Positions 25,026-34,508 are shown, counted from the stretch's first letter. The stretch is DNA of 64,000 bases from a virus (IMGVR_UViG_3300046170_000454:1-64000); one strand, 5' to 3'. Program-made: numbers and translations. The notes: generated from the letters alone by a model not told the origin.

Positions 25026-27494
25026 CTACAAGCTCAAAGGTGTCGTAACGTCTCCCTCAAGGGGGCTACCTCCTTGAAGAATGGAGTTCAGATTTAACTC
25101 ATTAAAAGTATTCAGTCTAGGATAACTGCCTAACTGTACAAGCTCTCCAAAGGCGCTCTCCTCTGACAAGTTGAGCGCGGAGTCCTCTCTGAGGAGTGTC
25201 TCGTCTCCGTCTTGATTAACTACGACAGAGCGCAATGTAATCATCGAGAAAGGGTCTTGAGCAAGCCTGTCTACTGGCCCTAAAACAGGGCTCTTCTCAA
25301 ACTCAGAGCTTAACGTCGAATATCCTGTCGTGCTACCGCCACCTAGTATGAACAACCCTCCGTCTGTAGAAGAGCCTTGAGGTCTAATCCGCTTTGACTC
25401 TTCCGTAAAAGAAAACTCAAGGCTAAACACCGAAACTGAGCCTTCATCGTCTGCTATCGTTAAGATGTCAGACTCTCCCTCAGAAGGTATTTGAGTCTTC
25501 ACACCTCCTCTCGAAGAGACAATCTCGAAAGGAGGTGTTCCCTCCGCTAATAGATGAGGGCTGTTCTCTAAAGGCTGGCTTTGTAAATACGTTTGGGTAA
25601 TCGGCTTGGCAGGCGGGAAGATTACCTCAGCGGTAAAGTCTGACCCTGTAAAGCTAGGCACGTAGACTCTTTGCGTCTCCACTTCAAACGTGAAACTCTG
25701 AGATACACCGTCAACCAAAACCCTGTAGATGCGCTCTGCTCTCATGTCAGCATCGTAAAGGCTGAGGTATTCTTTAGCCGTTGACTGTAAGATTACAGAC
25801 TCAGGGGTGATGTCTCCAATGTATTCACCACTGCTGACCACATTAAACTGATTGAGCTTAGAGCCACTGTTTAAGGTAAGGTCGCCTAGGGTGTTTGAAT
25901 ACAAGCCCTCAAAACCTAAATACCTGTGAGCTACGCGCTTTTGTACGGGCGCTCTGAAGCCTTTATTGAGCGACCTTTCTTGATTAAGGTTATACCCTCC
26001 GCTGTTCAGCGTCTTCATTTGATAACGCTGGCTCGCTTTACGGGTGTAGTAATAATCTACGACGATAGTGCTGTCCTGTAAAAGAGGCTCTACTAAGGCA
26101 ATCGTAATCTTACCTTCTAACGGGCTCAGCCGTACAACCTCAACCTCTTCTCCGTCAACCAACACGGTAACGTCTCTCGGCTTAGCGAGCGCGGAGTCTC
26201 CTTGGCGAGAAACAACGGGGGTCAGTGTTGTCCTGATCATATTATTAGAGAATGACTCTACGGCATTCTCTATTCGGTTATACGTTTGAGCACGTCCGTT
26301 TGGGTTAAGGATAATCCCATAGTCGTGTCTCTCCCCAAACACCACTCCTGTCGCTTGCTCACGGAGTCGAAGAAAAAGGGGCTCTACTTTGAGAGAAGGG
26401 TAAGCCCCTGTTTTGTTAGGATCATGTCTACCAAGCACTCCATTAGCAACGATGACATGGATTTCGTAAACTCCTAAGTTTAAGCCTTCTTTAATCTCTA
26501 AAGTCTCACCCTCTTGGAGTATCTTAAAGTCTGCGGAAGAGTCCGTAAACACGCCGTCCTTAAAGACACCTGTCCCCTCAAGCCCTGACAGACTTGTAGA
26601 GTATGCCCTAGGTGTTGAGTCGTCTATGAAAGAGAAAGCCTCTGTAATAAAATACTCTCTACCGCCCACGGAGAGACGTGATAGATTAGGCTCGACATTG
26701 ATGAGGTCTGAGGTCGAGGCGCGAAATACATTACCCTGCACAAACCAGCCTGAGGTGCCTGTAATCTCTCGGTACGCTTGGAAGTTGTGGCGAGCATCCT
26801 CATAGTGGTACGACTCTAAAACGTAGCTGTCTTCCCCGCTCTTTATGACACCCTCAAGTATTTCTTTGAAGACGTGGCGATACTCGTAAATGACATGTGC
26901 AGGCTTTAGAGCTTTGAGAATAACACCGATATTGTTTTGCGTGGCTACAGGGTCTTCAGAGAAGGCGCTGTAATCGTCTTTGTGAACCTCTAAGAGCAGG
27001 TTAAACTGTTCACTGCTGACAGGGTTTATTAGATACCCTTCTATGATGTCAACTTGAGCCTCTGTCAGCAAGCTGACACCTTCTCTTAAAACTTCAATCT
27101 TAGACCCTTGTAATAAGAGCCTAAGCATATTCTTTAGAAAGTCTCGATAAGTGACATCGCCCTCTACTGTTAAAGGCTCTCTGCTCAGGTCAGGGAACAC
27201 CGCACGACCCAGCTCTGAGAGTAGTGTCTCAGAAGACATGGTGTCATAAAAGGCTTGCCCGTAAAACACCTCTAAGATTACGTGGTAGCGAGCAACTTGA
27301 TCTAAAACCACTTCATACTGAAGGGTATAGTTAGGCCCTAGCGCCATGCTCACGTAGTTTGAAGGCAGGGATGCTAAGAAGCTCTCGAAGAGTTGAGACT
27401 TGACCTCTTCAACGCGATTGAGGAAAGCCTGCCCTTCAAAATCAAAACTAGAGGGGTCGATAAGCTCAACCGAGCCGTTGAAGATAGGCTTCAT
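25026..27494 (-). CDS. baseplate protein, tail protein I-like N-terminus
   Basis: An 822-residue protein. The N-terminal about 220 residues are helical and follow the pattern of tail protein I/gp6-interacting baseplate proteins: LFESFLASLPSNYVS, DQVARYHVILEVFYGQ, LLRLLLQGSKIEVL and the closing ALKPAHVIYEYRHVF, a landmark of that family. The remainder is beta-rich and unassigned. Its ATG overlaps the stop of the Baseplate_J frame (TAATG at 27492-27496), the same adjacency of J and I seen in P2- and Mu-like phages. It probably forms part of the baseplate wedge. Its length greatly exceeds the classic about 180-residue protein I, so the C-terminal part may carry a fibre-docking function. Confidence 0.65.
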   Translation of the reverse strand: MKPIFNGSVELIDPSSFDFEGQAFLNRVEEVKSQLFESFLASLPSNYVSMALGPNYTLQYEVVLDQVARYHVILEVFYGQAFYDTMSSETLLSELGRAVFPDLSREPLTVEGDVTYRDFLKNMLRLLLQGSKIEVLREGVSLLTEAQVDIIEGYLINPVSSEQFNLLLEVHKDDYSAFSEDPVATQNNIGVILKALKPAHVIYEYRHVFKEILEGVIKSGEDSYVLESYHYEDARHNFQAYREITGTSGWFVQGNVFRASTSDLINVEPNLSRLSVGGREYFITEAFSFIDDSTPRAYSTSLSGLEGTGVFKDGVFTDSSADFKILQEGETLEIKEGLNLGVYEIHVIVANGVLGRHDPNKTGAYPSLKVEPLFLRLREQATGVVFGERHDYGIILNPNGRAQTYNRIENAVESFSNNMIRTTLTPVVSRQGDSALAKPRDVTVLVDGEEVEVVRLSPLEGKITIALVEPLLQDSTIVVDYYYTRKASQRYQMKTLNSGGYNLNQERSLNKGFRAPVQKRVAHRYLGFEGLYSNTLGDLTLNSGSKLNQFNVVSSGEYIGDITPESVILQSTAKEYLSLYDADMRAERIYRVLVDGVSQSFTFEVETQRVYVPSFTGSDFTAEVIFPPAKPITQTYLQSQPLENSPHLLAEGTPPFEIVSSRGGVKTQIPSEGESDILTIADDEGSVSVFSLEFSFTEESKRIRPQGSSTDGGLFILGGGSTTGYSTLSSEFEKSPVLGPVDRLAQDPFSMITLRSVVVNQDGDETLLREDSALNLSEESAFGELVQLGSYPRLNTFNELNLNSILQGGSPLEGDVTTPLSL

Positions 27495-29914
27495 TAGCGC
27501 ACTCCTGTAGTGTTAATGCGTGATCTCACTTGGTCTTGCTCATAGGTAATATTAACAAGACCTAAAGTGATAAACTGAGTGTCGGAAACGCTGATGTCTC
27601 TCGCCTCATTAGGGCTCAACCCTATCGTGTAAGTGACAGCATAAGAATACTCCGAAGGATTATCCCCCGTAAGGAGCGAAATGAGGACTTTGCTCGCCGT
27701 CAGTCGCTTCCTCTCAGCGAGGATTTCCGCGTCACTTAACCCACCTGTAGGGTTGAGCGTAAGATCATCAGTGTAGCCCTGAATAACAGCGCCTTCAGAC
27801 CCTATGATGTACGCTTGATTTGAGTAGTTTGACAGGAGCGAAATACTAGGGGCGAGAACCATACGGTCAGTGTCTTTAAAGACTCCTCGATATGACCCTT
27901 GCTCACCCCCATTTTCTTCAGGAATAAAATCTAGAGAGTCTCCTACTAACCAAACCTTTACGGAAGGTGTGCTTAAGGAAGGCATTATGACAGCTCCACC
28001 GAGCCCTACCGCTACAGCCTCTCTTACGATTTGTGAACCTACGCTTAGGGTCATTTTAGATAGAGGCAACTGCACATAAGAAACACCGTTAGTCTTGTCC
28101 ATCGCATTAACGATATCTGAGACTCTTAACGGGTCGCCCATCCTCAATGATCCTACGAGGGCGCTTAAGTTAGATCGGATATCGCTATCTACGAAAGCGG
28201 AAGAAGAGCCTGAGCTCAAGACCACTACGGCAGATATGTCTAGCTCAACCTCGAAAGCCTCGTTGATTAAAACATCTGCCGTAGCGTGCTTCTTTTTCTC
28301 TACCATGCTCTGTAAAGTTGATAAGATTAGGTTTGTCCTATAGCGCACTGAGAAGTTTTCTGCGTGCGAGTAGTCAAACAACACTGTTTGCCCTGAAGAA
28401 ATCCGACTACCGTCTGTCCTCTGTATTCCATAAGGAGTCGTTGAGCCTCCTTCGATGGTAATATAATCAAGGTCTACCTGACCTGAATAAGGGCCGTAAT
28501 ATTCAACAGAGCGGTCTTCGTTAAACACCCTTAGACTAAAAGGGTTTGTGCCGAGCTTGTTGAGAGGCTCTGTAAACTTCTCTAAGATAACGTGGCTCTC
28601 TCCCTCTACCACTATCGGTAAAGCCGAAAGCTCACCGCGCACGTCTTCAATAACAATCTCATCTCCTGATTTGGTTGAACCTCCGAGGTCTAAGATGTTG
28701 TTAGGGTGGTTTAGATAATAAGACAGCAAGCCTACCTGACCCGATACCTCGCCTGTGAGAGAAGAAATCTCTTTGACGGGCTGGCGCGTGAAGGTGTGTG
28801 TTGTCCCTGTCCTTAATCTAAAGTCTCCTAATATTATGTCTGTCAGACTAAAAGCTGGCTGAGTCACGCTAGAGGAGAGCCTAATCGTGTTGTAGCTTAT
28901 AATCTCCACATCAGTAAGATCGAACCGAGCGCCTGTCGTGGCGTTGACAAGACCTAGATTGAGTGCCGAGAAGTCAAGCATGTTGACGATAGGATTATTC
29001 ACCGAGAGGTCATTATCAGAAGCCCTGAAAGTCAAACTCCCTACAAGGTCAAACACCACCTTTTCTTTTACATCAAAAGTGAAGGCGAAAGAGTCCGTCA
29101 CGTAGGTGTCTTGCTCACCTTGCACCCAAATGTCTACCTTGCCTCCTGAGTGTAGCCCTGTGGCTGGATCAACATCCCTGTTCATTAAAGGATCGCCTGC
29201 TGACACTACGGAAGCCGATATAACATTAGGAGCATTAGAGATAAGGCTGTAATAGCCTTGAGTCGTTCCTGTGTCGATTGAAGAAATCGCTTGCTGAGCT
29301 CTAATCGAAAGGGCGAGATTGCTCTCTAAATCTAAACCGCCATAAGTCTCTGCGGTGTTTGTTACTTCAAGACCCCTAATGTCAGAGATAATCGAGCTGA
29401 TCTCACCTGCGGTCACGTTAGAGATCGCCCCTGTACTAGAAGCCTTGATAGGTATAGTCACCTCATAACGATTATTAATAGGGTTATAATAAGAAGCGAA
29501 CCCGTTAAGAGGGATAAATCCTTGTGTTGTCGTCCTAAACTCAACGCTACCGCTCGACACAATCGTACCGAGCGGTATCCTCAAGTCTGCTGTGGGTTGA
29601 GTCCTAGTGAAGAAAATCACCTCTCCGCGAGCGGCTGTGCCTTGATTACGGGTAACACCGAAGTTAGAGGCGAGGCGGTCAAAAGACAAGTCGATGATGT
29701 TCTGCACGCTGTCGTTTGAGGGCAAAAAGAGTGCTTGTCTCATTAGAGATTTATAGCTTGAGGAGTCTACTGATACAGACGTGCCTGAGAACGCAGGGTC
29801 ATCTATCGCTAATAAGGTAGAGAACGACGCAGAGCGGTAGACGTAATCTACGACAAATCGGATGCGCTCAGCCTCTGATGCAAAAGGGTCTAAGAAAAGA
29901 TCCCGTATTGCAGA
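27494..29914 (-). CDS. Baseplate_J-like protein, downstream frame
   Basis: This frame encodes the core of a Baseplate_J wedge protein: LDPFASEAERIRFVVDY, SFSTLLAIDDP, GVTRNQGTAARGEVIFF, then IPLGTIVSSGSVEFRT, IPIKASSTGAISNVTAG and the NTAETYGGLDLESNLAL segment typical of the family. The first ATG is at 29743, but the conserved N-terminal segment lies upstream of it, where the frame is open to 29923 and contains no ATG, GTG or TTG. The upstream ORF (29868-30935) ends SVSPG in the other frame and joins exactly to SAIRDLFLDPF here if one base is skipped at 29915. The combined protein would be 1,146 residues. In contractile tails J/gp6 forms the baseplate ring. Confidence 0.85.
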   Translation of the reverse strand, partial: SAIRDLFLDPFASEAERIRFVVDYVYRSASFSTLLAIDDPAFSGTSVSVDSSSYKSLMRQALFLPSNDSVQNIIDLSFDRLASNFGVTRNQGTAARGEVIFFTRTQPTADLRIPLGTIVSSGSVEFRTTTQGFIPLNGFASYYNPINNRYEVTIPIKASSTGAISNVTAGEISSIISDIRGLEVTNTAETYGGLDLESNLALSIRAQQAISSIDTGTTQGYYSLISNAPNVISASVVSAGDPLMNRDVDPATGLHSGGKVDIWVQGEQDTYVTDSFAFTFDVKEKVVFDLVGSLTFRASDNDLSVNNPIVNMLDFSALNLGLVNATTGARFDLTDVEIISYNTIRLSSSVTQPAFSLTDIILGDFRLRTGTTHTFTRQPVKEISSLTGEVSGQVGLLSYYLNHPNNILDLGGSTKSGDEIVIEDVRGELSALPIVVEGESHVILEKFTEPLNKLGTNPFSLRVFNEDRSVEYYGPYSGQVDLDYITIEGGSTTPYGIQRTDGSRISSGQTVLFDYSHAENFSVRYRTNLILSTLQSMVEKKKHATADVLINEAFEVELDISAVVVLSSGSSSAFVDSDIRSNLSALVGSLRMGDPLRVSDIVNAMDKTNGVSYVQLPLSKMTLSVGSQIVREAVAVGLGGAVIMPSLSTPSVKVWLVGDSLDFIPEENGGEQGSYRGVFKDTDRMVLAPSISLLSNYSNQAYIIGSEGAVIQGYTDDLTLNPTGGLSDAEILAERKRLTASKVLISLLTGDNPSEYSYAVTYTIGLSPNEARDISVSDTQFITLGLVNITYEQDQVRSRINTTGVR

Positions 29915-30935
29915 GCCCTGGGCTCACTGATGCTTGAGGGCTGTTCCTATAAATACCCAGCACCGCGTCTTCTAATATTTGTTGACGGCCTACTACAGGG
30001 ATGGTGGGTAAAGTAGTGTTGAGAAGTATAGGCTTAGCGGATATCTCTGAAGAGAGACTACTCTCGACCTCTGAGCCCGAAACAGGATTATAATAAATCG
30101 CAGTAGCCACGTAAAAGAGAGGCTCGCTGTTTGCTACAGTGGAGAACCTAGCTGAAGGTATTGTGGCAGGTATACTCGTTGTGGTCGCTGTACGGACGTG
30201 TTTGAAAGAAAAGGTCTTAGAGATTGAGAGTGTGCTAATCTTAACCTCTGCTCTCAGCTTTGTAATCTCTTCTGAGATAGGCACAGCCTCATCAAAGTTG
30301 ACCACCAGCGCCTCGTTTATAGAATTGATCTGTGTTCCTTTAACTCTAAGCCTTAAAGGGTCTGCATCCTCTGCAAGAAAGTCGGTTTCGAGAGTAGCGT
30401 ACTCAGAGACGTTTTCTTTTGTCGCGCCGTCCCTAATAGGGAGGACATTGATTTGACGGTATCCCTCGACACCACCGCCCTGTATCTCTGAGCAATACAG
30501 GTTGTAGCCTATAACATTAGAAGAGCTGAGCCCTTCGACATTAATCACAACATAATCACTAAACTGCTCGGCGCTTAAGCCTGTGGGCGGAGTCAGCTCT
30601 TGATTAAAGTCGCTAGCGACCGCCAGCTCTATGTTAGCAATCGCTGTAGCTACAAGATTAGAGTCGTCATTATAGCCCTCAACCTTAATCTCATTGATCC
30701 CTGCGACGAGCTCGATACCCTCAGAGAGCGCAAGGTTAGGTAAAGTGAAGGTTGTGTCCGTAGCGTCAATAAGCTCATCTTGAACATCAGGATCATAGAC
30801 TCCTCTTACGATGACTCGGAATGAAGAAATATTCCCGTCAAAAGAGCCGTTTAAGGATAACAGCGCCCTGTTCGTGGTGTAGTTAAGAGAGGCTACGTAA
30901 TCTTGACTAGGGCTTTGTAGGTATATATTCGCCAT
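29868..30935 (-). CDS. N-terminal part of the Baseplate_J protein, upstream frame
   Basis: A 355-residue ORF (start at 30935, with GGTGGA before it; an earlier ATG at 30947 overlaps the previous gene). It contains two beta-sandwich, fibronectin-III-like stretches (around 10-110, LLSLNGSFDGNISSFRVIV, and 115-230, PPTGLSAEQFSDYVVINVEG), then ends in ILEDAVLGIYRNSP and SVSPG, which is the start of the Baseplate_J family pattern. After SVSPG the frame gives an unrelated 17-residue tail and a stop, while the +1 frame continues the J sequence. It is best read as the N-terminal third of one 1,146-residue protein rather than an independent gene. Confidence 0.7.
   Translation of the reverse strand: MANIYLQSPSQDYVASLNYTTNRALLSLNGSFDGNISSFRVIVRGVYDPDVQDELIDATDTTFTLPNLALSEGIELVAGINEIKVEGYNDDSNLVATAIANIELAVASDFNQELTPPTGLSAEQFSDYVVINVEGLSSSNVIGYNLYCSEIQGGGVEGYRQINVLPIRDGATKENVSEYATLETDFLAEDADPLRLRVKGTQINSINEALVVNFDEAVPISEEITKLRAEVKISTLSISKTFSFKHVRTATTTSIPATIPSARFSTVANSEPLFYVATAIYYNPVSGSEVESSLSSEISAKPILLNTTLPTIPVVGRQQILEDAVLGIYRNSPQASVSPGLCNTGSFLRPFCIRG
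29915..29921 (-). other. +1 frame break at Pro-Gly (CCA GGG C)
   Basis: Minus-strand AGC CCA GGG CTC TGC. Omitting one base (one G, or the C) gives SPG followed by SAIRD, continuous with the conserved Baseplate_J N-terminus. The downstream frame has no usable start codon between its stop at 29924-29926 and the ATG at 29743. The site contains CCAGG. Confidence 0.8.
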
Positions 30936-30936
30936 G

Positions 30937-32019
30937 TTATCCACCAAACACTAAATTGTTGTTCAAATAAGCTGTCACACCTGGGCTCGTATAGACTGCT
31001 GTAATGTTCACGTTCTCATTAGAGCCGTTCCTTACCACAACATCTATAATAAAAGCAGTAGGGTCATTCTCAACAGGTGCGACCTCTACGCTTACGACAC
31101 TGATCAGTCTTTCTTTGGCACTCATCGTCTGAAACCCTCCTTGCTGATCTTGTATGTCCCTCAGAGTCTCAAGAGCCCTCTCAACATCCACCTTGATCGC
31201 ACCTGACACCGCTCCAATAGCTTTCGCGCCTACGCGTGTGCGCAGGCTAGAGCCGTACCAGCTATGGAAGACATTACTGCCCCTGTCTGTAAGCAAAATC
31301 TTTAAGCACCTCTGCTGTAACAGGTTCTCGTTCTCAACCTTCCTAATATCACCGACCTCATTGTAGCGGTAGTCGTTCTCTACGACGAGCCCCTGACATC
31401 TTAAGCACCTAGAGGAGATCATTGAGTAGGTCACCTGCACGATTAAGTTAGGGTTGTTTAAAGGCTCTAAGAAATACACCCTTCGCCCGTAAACCTCACC
31501 GCTCTCAGGGTTCGTTTTCGCTGAGATTAGAGTCCATGCAGGATACGTTTGTGTTCCTCTCGACTGAGGCTGAAAAGAAAAGCCAAGCGTCTCAACGGCA
31601 TCTCCGCTCAGCTTCAGCTTGGAGCCCCTACCGAGAGCCCTAGACTCGCTAATCGTGACGTAACCGTCGCTTAAGGAAGCTGTGCAGACTCCCTGAGCCT
31701 CCAAGGTCACTTTCGTTACAAAGTCCTGAGCTGTGAGCAGTCCTTTGTTAAAACTCAACGTAACACTAGAAGATTGGCTTGTTACGGTCAGCGTTCGGGC
31801 AGAGTTGAAGTAATACGAGCTTCGGGCAGTAGATTTAAGGCTCGCTGGAGTCTTGAGCCCACTAGGTGGAACGGTCAAGCCGTTAATCTTAATCTTGATT
31901 AGACCTGCGTTCGATACGAGTCTCCTCGTTAAGAGAGTCTTGTTGTCTTCCGCAAGACCGACTCCCTCGTCTACCGCGAGGTGGGGACAGTTATATGCTA
32001 GTTGCAAGTCGTAGCTCAT
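30937..32019 (-). CDS. baseplate protein with gp25/W-like C-terminal domain
   Basis: A 360-residue protein. The C-terminal about 140 residues have the gp25/GpW-like pattern of baseplate wedge proteins: ILLTDRGSNVFHSWYGSSL, helices with VDVERALETLRDIQ, SAKERLISVVSVEV and a final strand (AFIIDVVVRN). The N-terminal part has a beta-rich domain (about 40-150) and a pair of cysteines in RCLRCQG (about 200) that may bind a metal. It is the first gene of the leftward virion run, ahead of Baseplate_J, the usual W-J-I order of contractile-tailed phages. The N-terminal extension makes it about twice the size of a plain gp25. Confidence 0.7.
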   Translation of the reverse strand: MSYDLQLAYNCPHLAVDEGVGLAEDNKTLLTRRLVSNAGLIKIKINGLTVPPSGLKTPASLKSTARSSYYFNSARTLTVTSQSSSVTLSFNKGLLTAQDFVTKVTLEAQGVCTASLSDGYVTISESRALGRGSKLKLSGDAVETLGFSFQPQSRGTQTYPAWTLISAKTNPESGEVYGRRVYFLEPLNNPNLIVQVTYSMISSRCLRCQGLVVENDYRYNEVGDIRKVENENLLQQRCLKILLTDRGSNVFHSWYGSSLRTRVGAKAIGAVSGAIKVDVERALETLRDIQDQQGGFQTMSAKERLISVVSVEVAPVENDPTAFIIDVVVRNGSNENVNITAVYTSPGVTAYLNNNLVFGG

Positions 32020-32262
32020 ATCTCTCAGCGCCTTTCTAAAAACCTGAAGTGTGCTTAACAGCAGGTAAAGAATAAAAGGAAACTGAGCTCCTCGCTTATG
32101 TGCCTATATGCTATGGACAAACATAAAAAAGAAAGGAGTTAACTATGACAGGCATACTATTTATAGGTTTTTTTTCAGTATCTCTTCTTGTCGCTTCAAG
32201 ATGCGTTTGAGAATATAGTCCTTATAGACCGCACTCCATGAACCCTTGAGGAGGAGAGTGTG
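32020..32262. promoter_or_regulatory. divergent control region between the two virion gene blocks
   Basis: This 243-bp region separates the leftward baseplate block from the rightward tail block, so late promoters for both must lie here or near it. It is AT-rich; CTATATGCTATGG near 32103 is a possible rightward -10 element. It contains a 21-codon ORF with a strong ribosome binding site (32145-32210), a T8 run inside that ORF, and a GAGGAGAG ribosome binding site for the gene at 32263. No clear terminator hairpin was seen. Confidence 0.45.
32145..32210 (+). CDS. 21-residue hydrophobic peptide
   Basis: An ATG at 32145 with an excellent ribosome binding site (AAAGGAG, six to seven bases before) opens a 21-codon frame whose product is almost entirely hydrophobic (starting MTGILFIGFFSVSLLVA and ending SRCV). 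It would form one short membrane helix. It could be a small membrane peptide (for instance a lysis-related or host-interaction peptide) or a leader peptide for the downstream gene. The strength of the ribosome binding site is the main reason to call it. Confidence 0.4.
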   Translation: MTGILFIGFFSVSLLVASRCV

Positions 32263-33702
32263 ATGGCTAAAAAATGGCTTACCATTAGAGAAGCAAGTGA
32301 GGCTCTAGGTGTTTCCGAAAGCACTGTACGGAAACGCGCCCGATCCTCTATCATACCGAGAAAGCTGAAATCTAATAACCAAGGCTTTCTCTATCAGGTA
32401 GAGGTTAGCGGAGACAGTCAAGAAGAAGAAAAGGTGAGTGTTGAAGCTCAATCTTTCTTCTCAGACGACACCTTAGACTATTTTTACGACTCGAAGAGAG
32501 AAGTTTACATCTTCCACTCGATCCCAGGTCAAAAAGGGTCAGTGTGCGTTGAGAAGTCAAAGATAGATGCCCTCATTTGGGATTACTCCAATGAAACAGG
32601 CGGATTAAGCGTCAATGAGATTTGCCGTAAATACGGACTCGCTAGACCAACGCTTATCCGTATTCTTAGAGTGCTCGGTAAAACACATGACTCCGCGCCT
32701 TTCTCTGATGAAGAGATGACAGCCGCAAATGAAGAAGTGCTTATAGAGTCTCTTGTTCGAGCAAAAGAGCAACGTGTCCTCGTAAAGGCGGAGCGTATTC
32801 GATACCGACAGCTTGTCAAACAAGCTGAGCAGTTTGATCAGTTTGAGAGGATCATCTTCCCAAGATTAGAGGAGAGGCTCAAAGACCGCCCGTCTACCCG
32901 TAGTATTAAAGTAGACCTCTCTAATGTAGAAAAAAGTGATCACCTAGTCATCGTAGGGCTCACAGATCTGCACGTCGGTAAGAAAGGTCTTTTCGGGTGG
33001 AACCTTGAGCGGGCGAGAGAAGCGGCGGTTAATACTTGCCTCGCGGCTATGGAGCAGTCTGTCAGCAAGTGGGGCGCTCCTTCGATGTGGATACTCCCCT
33101 GCGGGAGCGATATGATCCATATCGACAACTACCAAAACACCACTACGCAAGGCACGCCTCAAGACGTAGACGGCGACCCTATTGATATGCTGTCTACTGC
33201 GTTTATGGCACTAGAGCAGATCATCGAAGGGCTCAGGAAAGTTGCTCCTGTAAAAGTCGTAGCGATCCCAGGTAATCACGATAGGGTTTTAGGCTTAAGT
33301 GTCGGCTTAATGTTAAAAGCTCGCTATCATGACATTAGCTCCGTAGAGATTGACATCGCGAAGGACGGTTTTTCTTACACTCGCCACGGTAACTCACTCT
33401 TGGGCTTTCACCACGGAGACGGGACAAAAGCGAGCGACCTACCTTCAGTTATGGCGATAGACCGCGCAGGGGATTGGGGTGAATGTAAAGGCGGTTGGGA
33501 ATGGTTTACGGGACACTGGCATGGTCATAAGGTTAGAGCCGATGAGTTTAACGGTTGCCGTGTGTGGACGATGCCTAGTTTAAGCGGGACGGATCGCTGG
33601 CACAGACTTAAAGGCTATGTCGGAAATCGTAGGCAAGTAGCACTCTACAGAGTCGATAAAGAAAATGGTGTCGGCGGTGTAGAGTTCATAATGATTGAAT
33701 AA
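32263..33702 (+). CDS. HTH-containing metallophosphoesterase
   Basis: A 479-residue protein. The N-terminus is an excisionase/MerR-like helix-turn-helix (WLTIREASEALGVSESTVRKRA, in two overlapping segments), a second HTH-like segment occurs near 110-135 (SVNEICRKYGLARPTLIRIL), then a helical region, then a calcineurin-type phosphoesterase domain with LTDLHVG (about 233), CGSDM (about 281), PGNHDR (about 336) and TGHWHGH (about 416), the metal ligands of the family. The ATG at 32263 is preferred over GTG at 32260 because of spacing to GAGGAGAG. Such fusions occur in large phages; a role as DNA nuclease or phosphatase is possible. Its place at the head of the tail block is unexplained. Confidence 0.7.
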   Translation: MAKKWLTIREASEALGVSESTVRKRARSSIIPRKLKSNNQGFLYQVEVSGDSQEEEKVSVEAQSFFSDDTLDYFYDSKREVYIFHSIPGQKGSVCVEKSKIDALIWDYSNETGGLSVNEICRKYGLARPTLIRILRVLGKTHDSAPFSDEEMTAANEEVLIESLVRAKEQRVLVKAERIRYRQLVKQAEQFDQFERIIFPRLEERLKDRPSTRSIKVDLSNVEKSDHLVIVGLTDLHVGKKGLFGWNLERAREAAVNTCLAAMEQSVSKWGAPSMWILPCGSDMIHIDNYQNTTTQGTPQDVDGDPIDMLSTAFMALEQIIEGLRKVAPVKVVAIPGNHDRVLGLSVGLMLKARYHDISSVEIDIAKDGFSYTRHGNSLLGFHHGDGTKASDLPSVMAIDRAGDWGECKGGWEWFTGHWHGHKVRADEFNGCRVWTMPSLSGTDRWHRLKGYVGNRRQVALYRVDKENGVGGVEFIMIE

Positions 33703-33746
33703 TGTATCTGATATATAAACACGTCTAACCTTAAGGAGACTCTCTC

Positions 33747-34508
33747 ATGGCTAATCTAGACTTAAAAGGCGAAAACGGAGCGCAAGGTAGCTCGTACCTG
33801 TACAAATACGGTACTACGCCTAACACACGCACCGTTGTTTCGCAAAAACTACGCGTGCTCACCCCTGCTTATGGGCAAAATCGAAGAAACCAAGTAGGTG
33901 TACTCGCCTCTATCAGTTTCTCTAACTCGCGTTCTGTAGAGCCCGTGAGAGGTATCGGCTTTGGGGATCAGGTCGCAGAGCTTGTTCCTTCAGTCACCGA
34001 GCCTCCCACAGCTTCGCTTAGTCGTACTATGCTCTATCTGAGTAATATTTGGCAGGCGATGGGCTATGCGGCAGGCGTGGACGGCCCTGTAAGAAGCCTC
34101 GCGCACCATCGTTGGCCTTTTGATATTGAGCAACAGCTTGTCTTCTCTACTCTCGTAGACTACGACTTAGACGTTGCAAATGTAGGTCTAAATGGAAGTG
34201 GGGCGCAGAACGGCATTGATCAAATTAAGTTCAATGACGGTGGCGTAGGCCCAAAACCTCAGACTATCGGAGGTGAGCACGCGGATAACGCAGGTCACTC
34301 CGCTATGATCACTTTCTTTGAGGCTTGTTGGCTCACCTCGTACAGCAACAGCTTTGAGAAAGATACTGGCATTGTTATGGAAGAGTCTGAGGCGATGATC
34401 TCAGATGTCCATGACGGACAGAGTGTCTACGGCGAGTTTATGGCTACGGGTAACGATCCTTCGATTGGTCAAGTAGGTTCAGAGAGGTATTCAAACATCA
34501 CAATCTGA
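33747..34508 (+). CDS. tail tube protein
   Basis: A 253-residue protein with features of tail tube subunits: SISFSNSRSVEPVRGIGFGD (about 51-70), AELVPSVTEP, LSRTMLYLSNIWQAMGY and HHRWPFDIEQQ. These segments recur in tube proteins of large phages, where the subunits stack as hexameric rings. Size and position fit: it precedes the tail chaperone genes and the tape measure. The ribosome binding site AAGGAGAC lies before the ATG. A terminator-like hairpin follows directly, which fits a protein needed in much greater amount than its downstream neighbours. No sheath gene is adjacent; it may lie outside the window. Confidence 0.7.
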   Translation: MANLDLKGENGAQGSSYLYKYGTTPNTRTVVSQKLRVLTPAYGQNRRNQVGVLASISFSNSRSVEPVRGIGFGDQVAELVPSVTEPPTASLSRTMLYLSNIWQAMGYAAGVDGPVRSLAHHRWPFDIEQQLVFSTLVDYDLDVANVGLNGSGAQNGIDQIKFNDGGVGPKPQTIGGEHADNAGHSAMITFFEACWLTSYSNSFEKDTGIVMEESEAMISDVHDGQSVYGEFMATGNDPSIGQVGSERYSNITI

